From Opitutia bacterium (GTDB lineage Bacteria > Verrucomicrobiota > Verrucomicrobiia > Opitutales > JANYDI01): a DNA stretch of 19,376 bases. Shown piece after piece: positions 12,848 to 19,376 of the stretch (position 1 is its first letter; each line of letters opens with the position of its first letter). Location of the stretch: contig JANYDI010000051.1 in the NCBI GenBank assembly GCA_025363695.1, positions 1 to 19,376 on the forward strand, written 5' to 3'. The notes under the pieces are model-generated. The model worked only from the letters and a program-made list of their open reading frames with translations. It was not told the origin of the DNA and ran no database searches. The position numbers and the translations under genes were made by a program.

Positions 12848-14302
12848 TTAGCTTCTACTCTCATTCAAAAACGTGTACAACTCCTTGGCTCTCTTAACTC
12901 CGATACCGGGGACGGCGGCTAGCGCTTGTTCGTCGGCATTCTTGAGAGCCTTGAGGCCCTTGAAATGGGCTAGGAGCGCTGCTTTTCGAGCGGGGCCTAA
13001 GCCGCTGAAGGTATCCAGAAAGGACTCGTTGATCTTTTTGCTCCGCAGCTGAGCGCTGTAGGTATTTGCGAAGCGATGGGCTTCGTCCCTTAAGCGCTGA
13101 AGGAGCTGCAGGCCAAGGTCTTCCAGCGGCAATTGAAGGGCTGGACGGTCATCGGGGAAATAGAGGCATTCTTGGCGCTTAGCTAAGCCGATAAGCGGGA
13201 TTGCGGGTAGCTTTAGGGACGTGAGGGCCTTGAAGGCTGCATGCACTTGGCCCTGGCCGCCGTCGACCACCACGAGGTCTGGGAGCCGTTTATGTTCTGC
13301 TTGCAAGCGCGTATAGCGACGGCCTACGACCTCCTCCATGGCGCGATAGTCGTCATTGCCTATAAAAGAACGGATACGAAAACGTCGATAACTCTTGGGC
13401 GCTGGCAGGCCTCTGAAAAAGTGAACCATGGAAGCCACGACAAAGGTTCCGGAGATGTGCGAAATATCGAAACATTCGATACGTTCAGGCAAGCACTCAA
13501 GCCCCAAATGCGCTTGAAGACGCTCCAAGGCAAGCAGGGGTGCTCGCGCAGGAGCCAAAACCTGAAGCTCAGGCGGGTTGAGGCTCTCCTCTAGGGCTTG
13601 AATATGATCTCTGAAATGAGCAGCTTTTTCGTATTGCCTGGCGTCTGAAGCGGCTTGCATAGCGGCCTTAAGCTCGTTAAGGCGCTCCTGATCTCGGCCA
13701 TCCAAAAACGCACAAGCAGCCGCAACGCGTTCTTTGTAATGCTCAAGGCTTACGTGATTATCGTTACCATAGAGGCTTGAACGCGCGTCATCATAAAGAC
13801 AATACCTGCCATCCTCGCACAGCTTGGGTTGTGCATCGGCTAAAAGAATACCGAATTTTTTGCGTAAGGCACTAAGGATACGGCGTACCATGCCTCCGTG
13901 GATATAAGGACCATAGTAACGGCAGGAGCTATCGCTTTTACTGCGTACTAAGCGGAAACGAGGCAGCGTTTGGCGCATATCCACCATGATGAGCGGAAAC
14001 TGCTTGTCATCAACAAAATCCGTATTATAACGCGGCTTCCACTTTTTGATGAGTTGCCCCTCAAGCAGCAGGGCTTCGGCCTCAGAACGTACGACAGCAA
14101 CCTCTACATCGAAGATCAGTGGCAACATTGCCGCCACCTTTGGCTGCTGCGTCCACAAACGGTTCCTCGCCTGAAAGTAAGTAAGTACGCGTTTTTTTAA
14201 ATCTTTCGCCTTACCAACATAAAGAATAGTCCCTAGCCTATCCTTCATTAAGTACACACCTGGCTTACTGGGTAAACGCCTTACCTTATCCAAAAGTTTC
14301 AT
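12848..14302 (-). CDS. uvrC: Excinuclease ABC subunit C, short form
   Basis: 484 residues (about 600 in E. coli). The endonuclease of nucleotide excision repair cuts on both sides of a UvrB-bound lesion. The N-terminal GIY-YIG nuclease has GVYLM at 15-19, LYVGKAKDLKKRV at 27-39 (Arg38) and ALLLEGQLI at 77-85 (Glu81). The UVR helical hairpin that binds UvrB is at about 205-240. The C-terminal RNase H-like nuclease has FDISH (Asp279), VVVDGGQGQ (Asp347) and DEAHRFA (His409), then a helix-hairpin-helix pair at about 431-475. All catalytic residues look present. Two oddities stand out. The region between the UVR segment and FDISH is only about 40 residues, so roughly 100 residues of the usual middle section are missing. 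The cysteine cluster before UVR is reduced to LCEDGRYC. Its stop codon abuts repeat copy D. Confidence 0.93.
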   Translation of the reverse strand: MKLLDKVRRLPSKPGVYLMKDRLGTILYVGKAKDLKKRVLTYFQARNRLWTQQPKVAAMLPLIFDVEVAVVRSEAEALLLEGQLIKKWKPRYNTDFVDDKQFPLIMVDMRQTLPRFRLVRSKSDSSCRYYGPYIHGGMVRRILSALRKKFGILLADAQPKLCEDGRYCLYDDARSSLYGNDNHVSLEHYKERVAAACAFLDGRDQERLNELKAAMQAASDARQYEKAAHFRDHIQALEESLNPPELQVLAPARAPLLALERLQAHLGLECLPERIECFDISHISGTFVVASMVHFFRGLPAPKSYRRFRIRSFIGNDDYRAMEEVVGRRYTRLQAEHKRLPDLVVVDGGQGQVHAAFKALTSLKLPAIPLIGLAKRQECLYFPDDRPALQLPLEDLGLQLLQRLRDEAHRFANTYSAQLRSKKINESFLDTFSGLGPARKAALLAHFKGLKALKNADEQALAAVPGIGVKRAKELYTFLNESRS

Positions 14303-14376
14303 ATAAAAAGCGCTCTTGGAACTCAGATTACAAGCGTAATAGGCCCATGTTGGGATTGCAAGTCTTTATTGAGCAA

Positions 14377-15780
14377 CTACTTAGGCTTGTCGGTATGAAA
14401 GGAGCCCAAATCTAAGAAAGGCCTCAAAAATTTGTCTGTCCCAAAGAAAACGACGGCACTGATCAAGAAAGCGGGCAGCAGTACATCCTCATTGTTTGTT
14501 CCCTGAAATATGTACTTCCAAGCAAAATACGTCAACATCCCAGCAGTAGCACTCGAATAAAAGCAAAGATAATGCAGACGTATTCCTGCAATAGCAGCAG
14601 TCATCGATACGCCGACAATGGGAATCCAAAAAGAATAAACATCGGTCAGTAAAGAGAGGAGAAGCGGAAGCCTCCAAAACACTAAGAAAATAAAAAGGAC
14701 AAAAAATAAACAAGCAATCCTGGGGATGTAGAAGTATTGATGCGGCGACAAGGGCCGATCCACAACACTACGAACGAGATCACGGGTAAAAACAAGACCG
14801 ATCACATGGAGGAAAACGTCCGTCGTTGAAATTACAATGGAAATCATGCCCGTTACCACCAAACCCACCGCCCAATCTGGCAGTCCACGAAAAATGAACT
14901 GATGGAGAGTGCTACTGGGGCTAGCACCGGGATTCAGTACAGCCAAAAGCGTCCCTATGATCACCGGTATGTTCCAAACAGTGAAACCTAAAAGGGCACC
15001 ATGGACAAGCATTTTTCTAGCTTTCTTTGCATTTCCAGCACTCAATAAGCACTGAAATGTACCAGGATCTACGAGCGGTAAAGAAAAAAAGAAAAAGAAC
15101 CTAACAAAGAAGCTGCTCCATTTTCCGTTGCCAATAAAGGAGCCCTGCTTATATAACACAAAATCAGGGTCATGTCCCATACCAAAACAAGCATACACGA
15201 GGCCTCCAACAAGGACCAATCCAGATAAAATAGACAGACCTACATAGAGTATGCGTGTGGCCATTATGGCCCGCCAACCCCCGATAAACAAGTAAGAAAA
15301 AACACCTATAAGAAGAAAAGCAACACAATAAAGAGGAGAAATATCCAAAAAATCATCACAAACAACCCACATCTTGTTCAGCTGAATCAAAATATAACCT
15401 AAGCCCATGAGCACAGAGCACACGCCCACTGCCGCCCGCGCCACATCGCCATAGACAGCAGCAGCAATGTCGCCGCTTGTGTAGACAGGCCTCTGCCTGA
15501 ATAGACCTGGGATAACAAAGTAAGCTAAAAGAAGCTGAAGGAAAAGGCAGGCTGCATTTGACGTCAAACCATGCAACATGCCCTCCCGGAAAGCAAGTTC
15601 CACCTCACCCCAAAAAGCATCGCTGCTAAACATCAGACCCACAAGGAGGCATGCTAAAGTAACAGGCCTATAACGACCAGAGCCCCAAGTAAACTCCTCA
15701 TTACTCTCAGCAATACCACCCAAGAGCAAACCTATCAAAAAAACGGTACCTAAGCAGATGAATACAATTGATGTCGCCAT
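14377..15780 (-). CDS. Sodium:solute symporter family (SSF) permease-like protein
   Basis: 467 residues from the ATG at 15780, with about twelve to thirteen hydrophobic segments. It fits SSF transporters, inner-membrane proteins that couple solute uptake to sodium. Family-like stretches are SGRYRPVTLACLLVGLMFSS followed by FWGEVELAFREGM in helix 2, PLVDPGTFQCLLSAGNAKKA (compare D..YQR..a...k.A) and GMISIVISTTDVFLHVIGLV followed by FTRDLV (compare G.laA.mST.ds.ln.......D). The substrate is unknown. A longer frame from TTG 15846 is rejected because GGGGAG lies eight bases before ATG 15780. The sequence is AT-richer than its neighbours, with many Phe and Ile. It lies 74 bases upstream of uvrC on the same strand; a functional link is not obvious. 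Divergence from the family consensus makes the subfamily uncertain. Confidence 0.75.
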   Translation of the reverse strand: MATSIVFICLGTVFLIGLLLGGIAESNEEFTWGSGRYRPVTLACLLVGLMFSSDAFWGEVELAFREGMLHGLTSNAACLFLQLLLAYFVIPGLFRQRPVYTSGDIAAAVYGDVARAAVGVCSVLMGLGYILIQLNKMWVVCDDFLDISPLYCVAFLLIGVFSYLFIGGWRAIMATRILYVGLSILSGLVLVGGLVYACFGMGHDPDFVLYKQGSFIGNGKWSSFFVRFFFFFSLPLVDPGTFQCLLSAGNAKKARKMLVHGALLGFTVWNIPVIIGTLLAVLNPGASPSSTLHQFIFRGLPDWAVGLVVTGMISIVISTTDVFLHVIGLVFTRDLVRSVVDRPLSPHQYFYIPRIACLFFVLFIFLVFWRLPLLLSLLTDVYSFWIPIVGVSMTAAIAGIRLHYLCFYSSATAGMLTYFAWKYIFQGTNNEDVLLPAFLISAVVFFGTDKFLRPFLDLGSFHTDKPK

Positions 15781-15788
15781 ACTACAAA

Positions 15789-15794
15789 CTCCCC
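15789..15794 (-). promoter_or_regulatory. Ribosome binding site of the SSF transporter gene
   Basis: GGGGAG on the minus strand, eight bases before the ATG at 15780. It decides this start over the upstream TTG at 15846. Confidence 0.7.
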
Positions 15795-15984
15795 AAACCC
15801 GATAGTACCCGCGTGCCGAGGGCCTTCGAAAGACAAGACGTCTCAAACGATCTCATAAGAACCACCTCTAGAGGGTAAAGGGGGTGAAATCAAGAAAAAT
15901 TTTCAAAATTCTACCCATCCAAACCCCGGCAGATATTCTTGGTGAGCCTTACATGCACCTATTCGCTACTCTTATTACTCCTAG

Positions 15985-18681
15985 CTACAGTAGCGATTTT
16001 AACTGTAAGCGCTTTTCCTGGAGTGCTTTAAGCTGCTTTTGAGCACCCTCTAAAACCGCTGCTGGCGCCTTTTCCCGAAAGCTAGGATTATCCATTCTCG
16101 CCTGTGTTGATTCTATATGCTTATTAAGCTGTTCGAGTTCCTGAGTTAAACGTAGTCTTTGAGCCTCTAAATCTATAGCACTACTAAGATCCATAGCAAA
16201 AGTGCCCAAGGATGTGAGAGTCGTCGGTGCTGCCAAAGGCAATACGGCCACGGGCTCCAAGCTTCCTGCCCCAATCAAGAAACACAAGGGAGCCTTATAG
16301 CCTTCCAGCACAAGGGCTTGCGACGCCGAAGCCTGGTAGAAAAAGGCTATATTGCGCTTAGCTTGCACGTGATATTCAGCCTTTAAAGTACGCAGCTGAG
16401 CCACCAAATCCTGCATCGCCTTTACGCGCTCCAGAGCAGAAAAATCTATCCTAACACCTTGCGCTTCAAGCTGTTGCGTAAGTTCTTTGCTTGAAGGCAC
16501 AGCGACATCCTGGCACAATTGCGTTCCATAACCCATACGGCTCCAAAGTTCTTGCGTGATAAAAGGAATTATTGGGTGCAGAAGCAATAAAACATTACGC
16601 AAGCACAGATCCTGAACCGCAAGCACATGAGCCTGTGTTTTAGCGCGCACCTTGGAGGCCTCCAAGTACCAGTCGCAAAAATCATTCCAAAAGAACGCAT
16701 AAAGCTGCTGCGTCAACGCGTTAAAGTGGTAGCTCTGATAGGCTCCCTCAACGACATCTAAGGTCTGAATCAACCGCGCGATAAGGGCATGATCATCGTC
16801 CTGCCAAGCGACAGAATTTAAGCGGCTCAAAAGGGCCTCTAAGGTGTTGTCGCTCAAGGGCCCAGCGTGTTCACGAAAACGACAAGCATTCCACAATTTA
16901 TTGCAAAAGTACTGCCCTTGCGCGACGCGTTCTTCATTAAAAAATACATCTTGCCCTTGCGGCGCAATGCTGATGACACCAAAGCGCAGGCCATCGGCTC
17001 CGTATTTATCTATTAAATCAATGGGATCGGGTGAATTCCCAAGCGACTTAGACATCTTGCGGCCTTCATCATCTCGAATAATACCTGTAAAATAAACATT
17101 TTTGAAAGGAATGCGTTTTTGCAAGTCTTCATCCGTAAGGACTTCCTTAGGCTCACCCATCAACTCAAGACCCGCCATAATCATCCGAGAAACCCAGAAA
17201 AACAAAATATCAGGCCCGGTAACCAAGTCGCTTGTCGGATACCAATAAGCCATAGCTTCGGCCTGTTCAGGCGTAGGGTTCGGCCAGCCCAAGGTCGCAA
17301 AAGGCCACAACCAAGCGGAAGCCCAGGTATCCAAGGTATCCTCATCTTGCTCCCAGTTTTCAGGATCCTTAGGCCCTTCTACAGAAACATGCCAGTTGCA
17401 AGCATCCTCTTTGTCCTCGCCTTTAGCATACCAAACCGGAATCCGATGCCCCCACCAAACTTGGCGACTAATACACCAATCATGGATTCCATCCATCCAG
17501 TGTAGGTAGTTTTTCACCCATCGCTCAGGATGGAAGCGGATCAGCCCCTCCTTGACCACTTTTTTGGCCTCCTCAACACGTGGGTAGCGCAAAAACCACT
17601 GCCGGGTCAAGCGCGGCTCAATCGGAACATCCGCGCGCTCGGAAAAGCCTACGGGGCTCTCATAGGCCTCCTGCTTAGCCAATAAGCCAGCCGCTCGCAG
17701 CAGCGTTTCAGCTTTTTTTCGGGCATCGAAGCGATCCAAGCCCTCGAAGTCCTTGCCCGCCAACGCGTTTAGCGTTCCATCGGCATTGAGCACATCGATA
17801 ATCGGCAAAGCATGCGCCTGGCCAATTTCAAAGTCTAAAGGATCATGCGCTGGTGTGATTTTCAGCACCCCTGTCCCAAAGTCCTTTTCAACCCGCACAT
17901 CCGCAATAATAGGGATTTTTTCCCGATTAAACGGCCGCCAAACAAACTTCCCCACCAAATGGGCATAACGCTCATCCTGCGGATGCACGGCAAGCGCCAC
18001 GTCGGCCATGATGGTCTCAGGCCGCGTGGTAGCCACTAATAGTTCATTAAATCCCTTTGCCGCATCCGCCTCCACCAGCGCATAACGAACCGTATACAAG
18101 GAACGCTTCTGCAGCTTCATGTTGACCTCTTCGTCGCTCAGAGCCGTACGGCTCACAGGGCACCAATGCGTCATGCGTAGGCCCCTATAAATACGACCAC
18201 GCTCGTAAAGACGCACAAAAGCGGTATAAACACCCGCGGAATAGCCAGGGTCCAGGGTATGCACATTGCGGTCCCAGTCGCACGAAACCCCTAAACGCTT
18301 GAGCTGGGCCAAAATAATCCCCCCATGCGCATCGCGCCAAGCCACCGTTTTTTTCAAAAAAGCCTCGCGCCCCAAGTCCTGCCGCGTCAGGCCCTCACGC
18401 GCAAGTTCCTTTTCCACACGGACTTGCGTCGCCAAACCCGCATGATCCGTCCCCGGCAACCAGAGCACTGCCCGGCCCCGCTGACGCGCCCGACGCACCA
18501 AAACATCCTGCAACGTAGTGTTGAGCACATGACCCATCGTCAAAATCCCCGTCACATTGGGCGGCGGAATCATGATCGCATAGGCCTCTTTTCCGTGTTG
18601 CCGACGCGCCTTGAAGGCCCCACAAGCCTCCCAACGCCCGTACCACAACGGCTCTACGGCCTTTGGATCATAACCTAACAT
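15985..18681 (-). CDS. valS: Valyl-tRNA synthetase
   Basis: 898 residues from ATG 18681; a TTG at 18693 would add four. The cytoplasmic enzyme charges tRNA-Val. The class I signature is PPPNVTGILTMGHVLN, ending at about residue 54, where the usual HMGH reads TMGH. The editing domain (about 210-360) has ATTRPET and FGTGVLKITPAHDPLDFEIG, which clear misactivated threonine. RKMSKSLGN is at about 541-549. The anticodon-binding helical domain follows, and the last 65 residues form the valyl-type coiled coil (LEAQRLRLTQELEQLNKHIE onward) that contacts tRNA. Length and domain order are normal. It is divergent from rsfS across a 105-base AT-rich gap. About 200 gene-free bases separate its stop from the SSF gene; I see no clear terminator there. 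Confidence 0.96.
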   Translation of the reverse strand: MLGYDPKAVEPLWYGRWEACGAFKARRQHGKEAYAIMIPPPNVTGILTMGHVLNTTLQDVLVRRARQRGRAVLWLPGTDHAGLATQVRVEKELAREGLTRQDLGREAFLKKTVAWRDAHGGIILAQLKRLGVSCDWDRNVHTLDPGYSAGVYTAFVRLYERGRIYRGLRMTHWCPVSRTALSDEEVNMKLQKRSLYTVRYALVEADAAKGFNELLVATTRPETIMADVALAVHPQDERYAHLVGKFVWRPFNREKIPIIADVRVEKDFGTGVLKITPAHDPLDFEIGQAHALPIIDVLNADGTLNALAGKDFEGLDRFDARKKAETLLRAAGLLAKQEAYESPVGFSERADVPIEPRLTRQWFLRYPRVEEAKKVVKEGLIRFHPERWVKNYLHWMDGIHDWCISRQVWWGHRIPVWYAKGEDKEDACNWHVSVEGPKDPENWEQDEDTLDTWASAWLWPFATLGWPNPTPEQAEAMAYWYPTSDLVTGPDILFFWVSRMIMAGLELMGEPKEVLTDEDLQKRIPFKNVYFTGIIRDDEGRKMSKSLGNSPDPIDLIDKYGADGLRFGVISIAPQGQDVFFNEERVAQGQYFCNKLWNACRFREHAGPLSDNTLEALLSRLNSVAWQDDDHALIARLIQTLDVVEGAYQSYHFNALTQQLYAFFWNDFCDWYLEASKVRAKTQAHVLAVQDLCLRNVLLLLHPIIPFITQELWSRMGYGTQLCQDVAVPSSKELTQQLEAQGVRIDFSALERVKAMQDLVAQLRTLKAEYHVQAKRNIAFFYQASASQALVLEGYKAPLCFLIGAGSLEPVAVLPLAAPTTLTSLGTFAMDLSSAIDLEAQRLRLTQELEQLNKHIESTQARMDNPSFREKAPAAVLEGAQKQLKALQEKRLQLKSLL

Positions 18682-18786
18682 AGTATCTGCCAAAAAACCT
18701 AAGGAAAACTTCCTCGGTGATCAAGAAAAAAATAACATTGCTTTTTTAAAAAAAAATACTAGGCTGGGGAAAATTAAAAATTTTAC
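18682..18786. promoter_or_regulatory. Divergent valS/rsfS intergenic region
   Basis: 105 bases with long A and T runs (18742-18756). It must contain start signals for both genes. I cannot assign convincing -35/-10 pairs, and neither gene has a clear ribosome site. Confidence 0.35.
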
Positions 18787-19215
18787 ATGTTTGTCCAGAC
18801 AAAAAACGATAACGCCCTCTTGAATCTTGTACGCAGTACGCTCGAGGATAAAAAAGCACAGGCCATCACGGCCTACGCCCTGTCCCCCGACTCCGCCATT
18901 GCCGACTATTTCGTGATCGCCACGGGGCTCGTAGGCGCTCACTGCCGCGCCCTGGTGGAAGCCGTACGCATGGCCGTAAAGGACGCAGGCTATACCCACC
19001 CGCGCACCGAGCTCACCCTCTCAGGCGGCTGGATGGTCCTCGATGCCTACGAGGTCGTCGTCCACGTCTTTGACCCCCAAGAACGCGCCTTCTATGACCT
19101 CGATAGCCTTTGGTCCGAACATGCGACGCCAGTATGGGAGGACCAGAGCGCTGAAAGTGTAAAGGGCCAAGGGGCGCTTGCGCCCCTTGGATCCCCTACA
19201 GGTAGCGATTTTTAA
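18787..19215 (+). CDS. rsfS: Ribosomal silencing factor RsfS (Iojap/DUF143)
   Basis: 142 residues. RsfS binds ribosomal protein L14 and blocks joining of the subunits when nutrients are low. The family body is clear: SAIADYFVIATGLVGAHCRA at 36-55, LSGGWMVLDAYEVVVHVFD at 78-96 and RAFYDLDSLWSE at 100-111. The normal protein would end about residue 120. Here the frame continues into repeat copy E: from about residue 126 the sequence GQGALAPLGSPTGSDF is encoded by the terminal hairpin and start of the inner hairpin, stopping at a TAA inside the repeat. A TAA at 19160-19162, exactly at the repeat boundary, is one base out of frame, which suggests that the original stop was lost by a small shift or by insertion. 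It starts at ATG 18787 with no Shine-Dalgarno. Confidence 0.93.
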   Translation: MFVQTKNDNALLNLVRSTLEDKKAQAITAYALSPDSAIADYFVIATGLVGAHCRALVEAVRMAVKDAGYTHPRTELTLSGGWMVLDAYEVVVHVFDPQERAFYDLDSLWSEHATPVWEDQSAESVKGQGALAPLGSPTGSDF

Positions 19216-19376
19216 AAATGCTGGCGCATTTTATAAAAATCGCTACCTGGTAGCCTATACAAGGCACCCTCCAGGATCCCTTCGGGATCGAATGAATTCG
19301 AAGAATACGCCCTGATCGCTTCGCGATCTGGAGGGGGCTTAGTATATGCTTCCCGATGGCGATTTATTAAAATATG
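19160..19376. repeat. Composite hairpin repeat, copy E (cut by the window edge)
   Basis: Symmetric type, like copy D. Terminal hairpin CCAAGGGGCG-CTTG-CGCCCCTTGG (19167-19190); GGATCCCCTA; inner hairpin 19199-19249; linker CTATACAAGGCACCCTCCAG; hairpin GATCCC-TTC-GGGATC (19275-19289); centre; GATCGC-TTC-GCGATC (19314-19328); linker TGGAGGGGGCTTAGTATATG; start of the second inner hairpin (CCGATGGCGATTTATT from 19353), running off the window. The GATCCC/GGGATC stem is a paired two-sided change against GATCGC/GCGATC elsewhere, showing that base pairing is conserved rather than sequence. Confidence 0.88.

Noticed and set aside
14328..14341. ATTAC-AAGC-GTAAT palindrome between the SSF gene and uvrC
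   Set aside because: Only five base pairs, AT-rich, with no T-run; too weak to call a terminator.
15985..16000. AGTAGCGATTTT near the valS stop, resembling the inner repeat hairpin
   Set aside because: Only about ten bases match, no partner arm follows, and it encodes the normal ValS C-terminus.
1..19376. CRISPR array, tRNA or rRNA genes
   Set aside because: No regularly spaced direct repeats and no tRNA arm motifs or rRNA cores were seen; the repeats present are dispersed hairpin composites.

Overview
This window is a 19.4 kb stretch of a bacterial chromosome. It mixes conserved housekeeping genes with a small block of lineage-specific genes and is punctuated by five copies of an elaborate hairpin-rich repeat. 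A two-membrane-segment FtsH, a predicted lipoprotein peptide-binding protein and peptidoglycan synthesis (MurD) point to a bacterium with a Gram-negative type envelope. Shine-Dalgarno sites are weak or absent at many starts. I cannot name the taxon from sequence alone. Gene style and the TMGH variant in ValS would fit the PVC/Verrucomicrobiota group, but that is only an impression.

Layout. (1) 1-336: two short GC-rich direct repeats with a hairpin, then repeat copy A. (2) 337-1236 (+): EamA-type drug/metabolite transporter. (3) 1225-3672 (-): three uncharacterised, lysine-rich, visibly AT-richer genes, two of them clear paralogues. (4) 3791-5434 (+): orphan OppA-like peptide-binding lipoprotein. 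(5) 5433-5730: repeat copy B. (6) 5764-8165 (+): Rsm22-like methyltransferase and MurD, coupled by an ATGA overlap. (7) 8164-8475: repeat copy C, between convergent murD and ftsH. (8) 8474-12523 (-): a redoxin-like thiol protein, tilS and ftsH, with a 400-base leader before ftsH. (9) 12573-12847: repeat copy D. (10) 12848-15780 (-): a sodium:solute symporter-like protein, then a short-form uvrC. (11) Divergent valS (-) and rsfS (+), the latter running into repeat copy E at the right edge.

The housekeeping genes cover translation (tilS, valS, rsfS, Rsm22-like), the cell wall (murD), membrane proteolysis (ftsH) and DNA repair (uvrC). They are not arranged as one pathway.

The most interesting element is the repeat. 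Each copy is built from nested hairpins whose two arms change together between copies (covariation), with terminal hairpins of the form AAGGGCYAAGGGG...CCCCTTRGCCCTT. Two copies (D, E) are symmetric head-to-head composites. Two (B, C) have the left inner hairpin replaced by a 110-125 base imperfect inverted repeat with its own conserved core. Copies sit at gene 3' ends and their outer ends coincide with TAA stop codons. In rsfS the frame reads into the element, giving a repeat-encoded tail. This looks like an undescribed non-autonomous mobile or structured-nucleic-acid repeat family. No transposase is present in the window. Two proteins whose families usually hold an Fe-S cluster (UvrC and the Rsm22-like protein) lack most of the expected cysteine ligands here.
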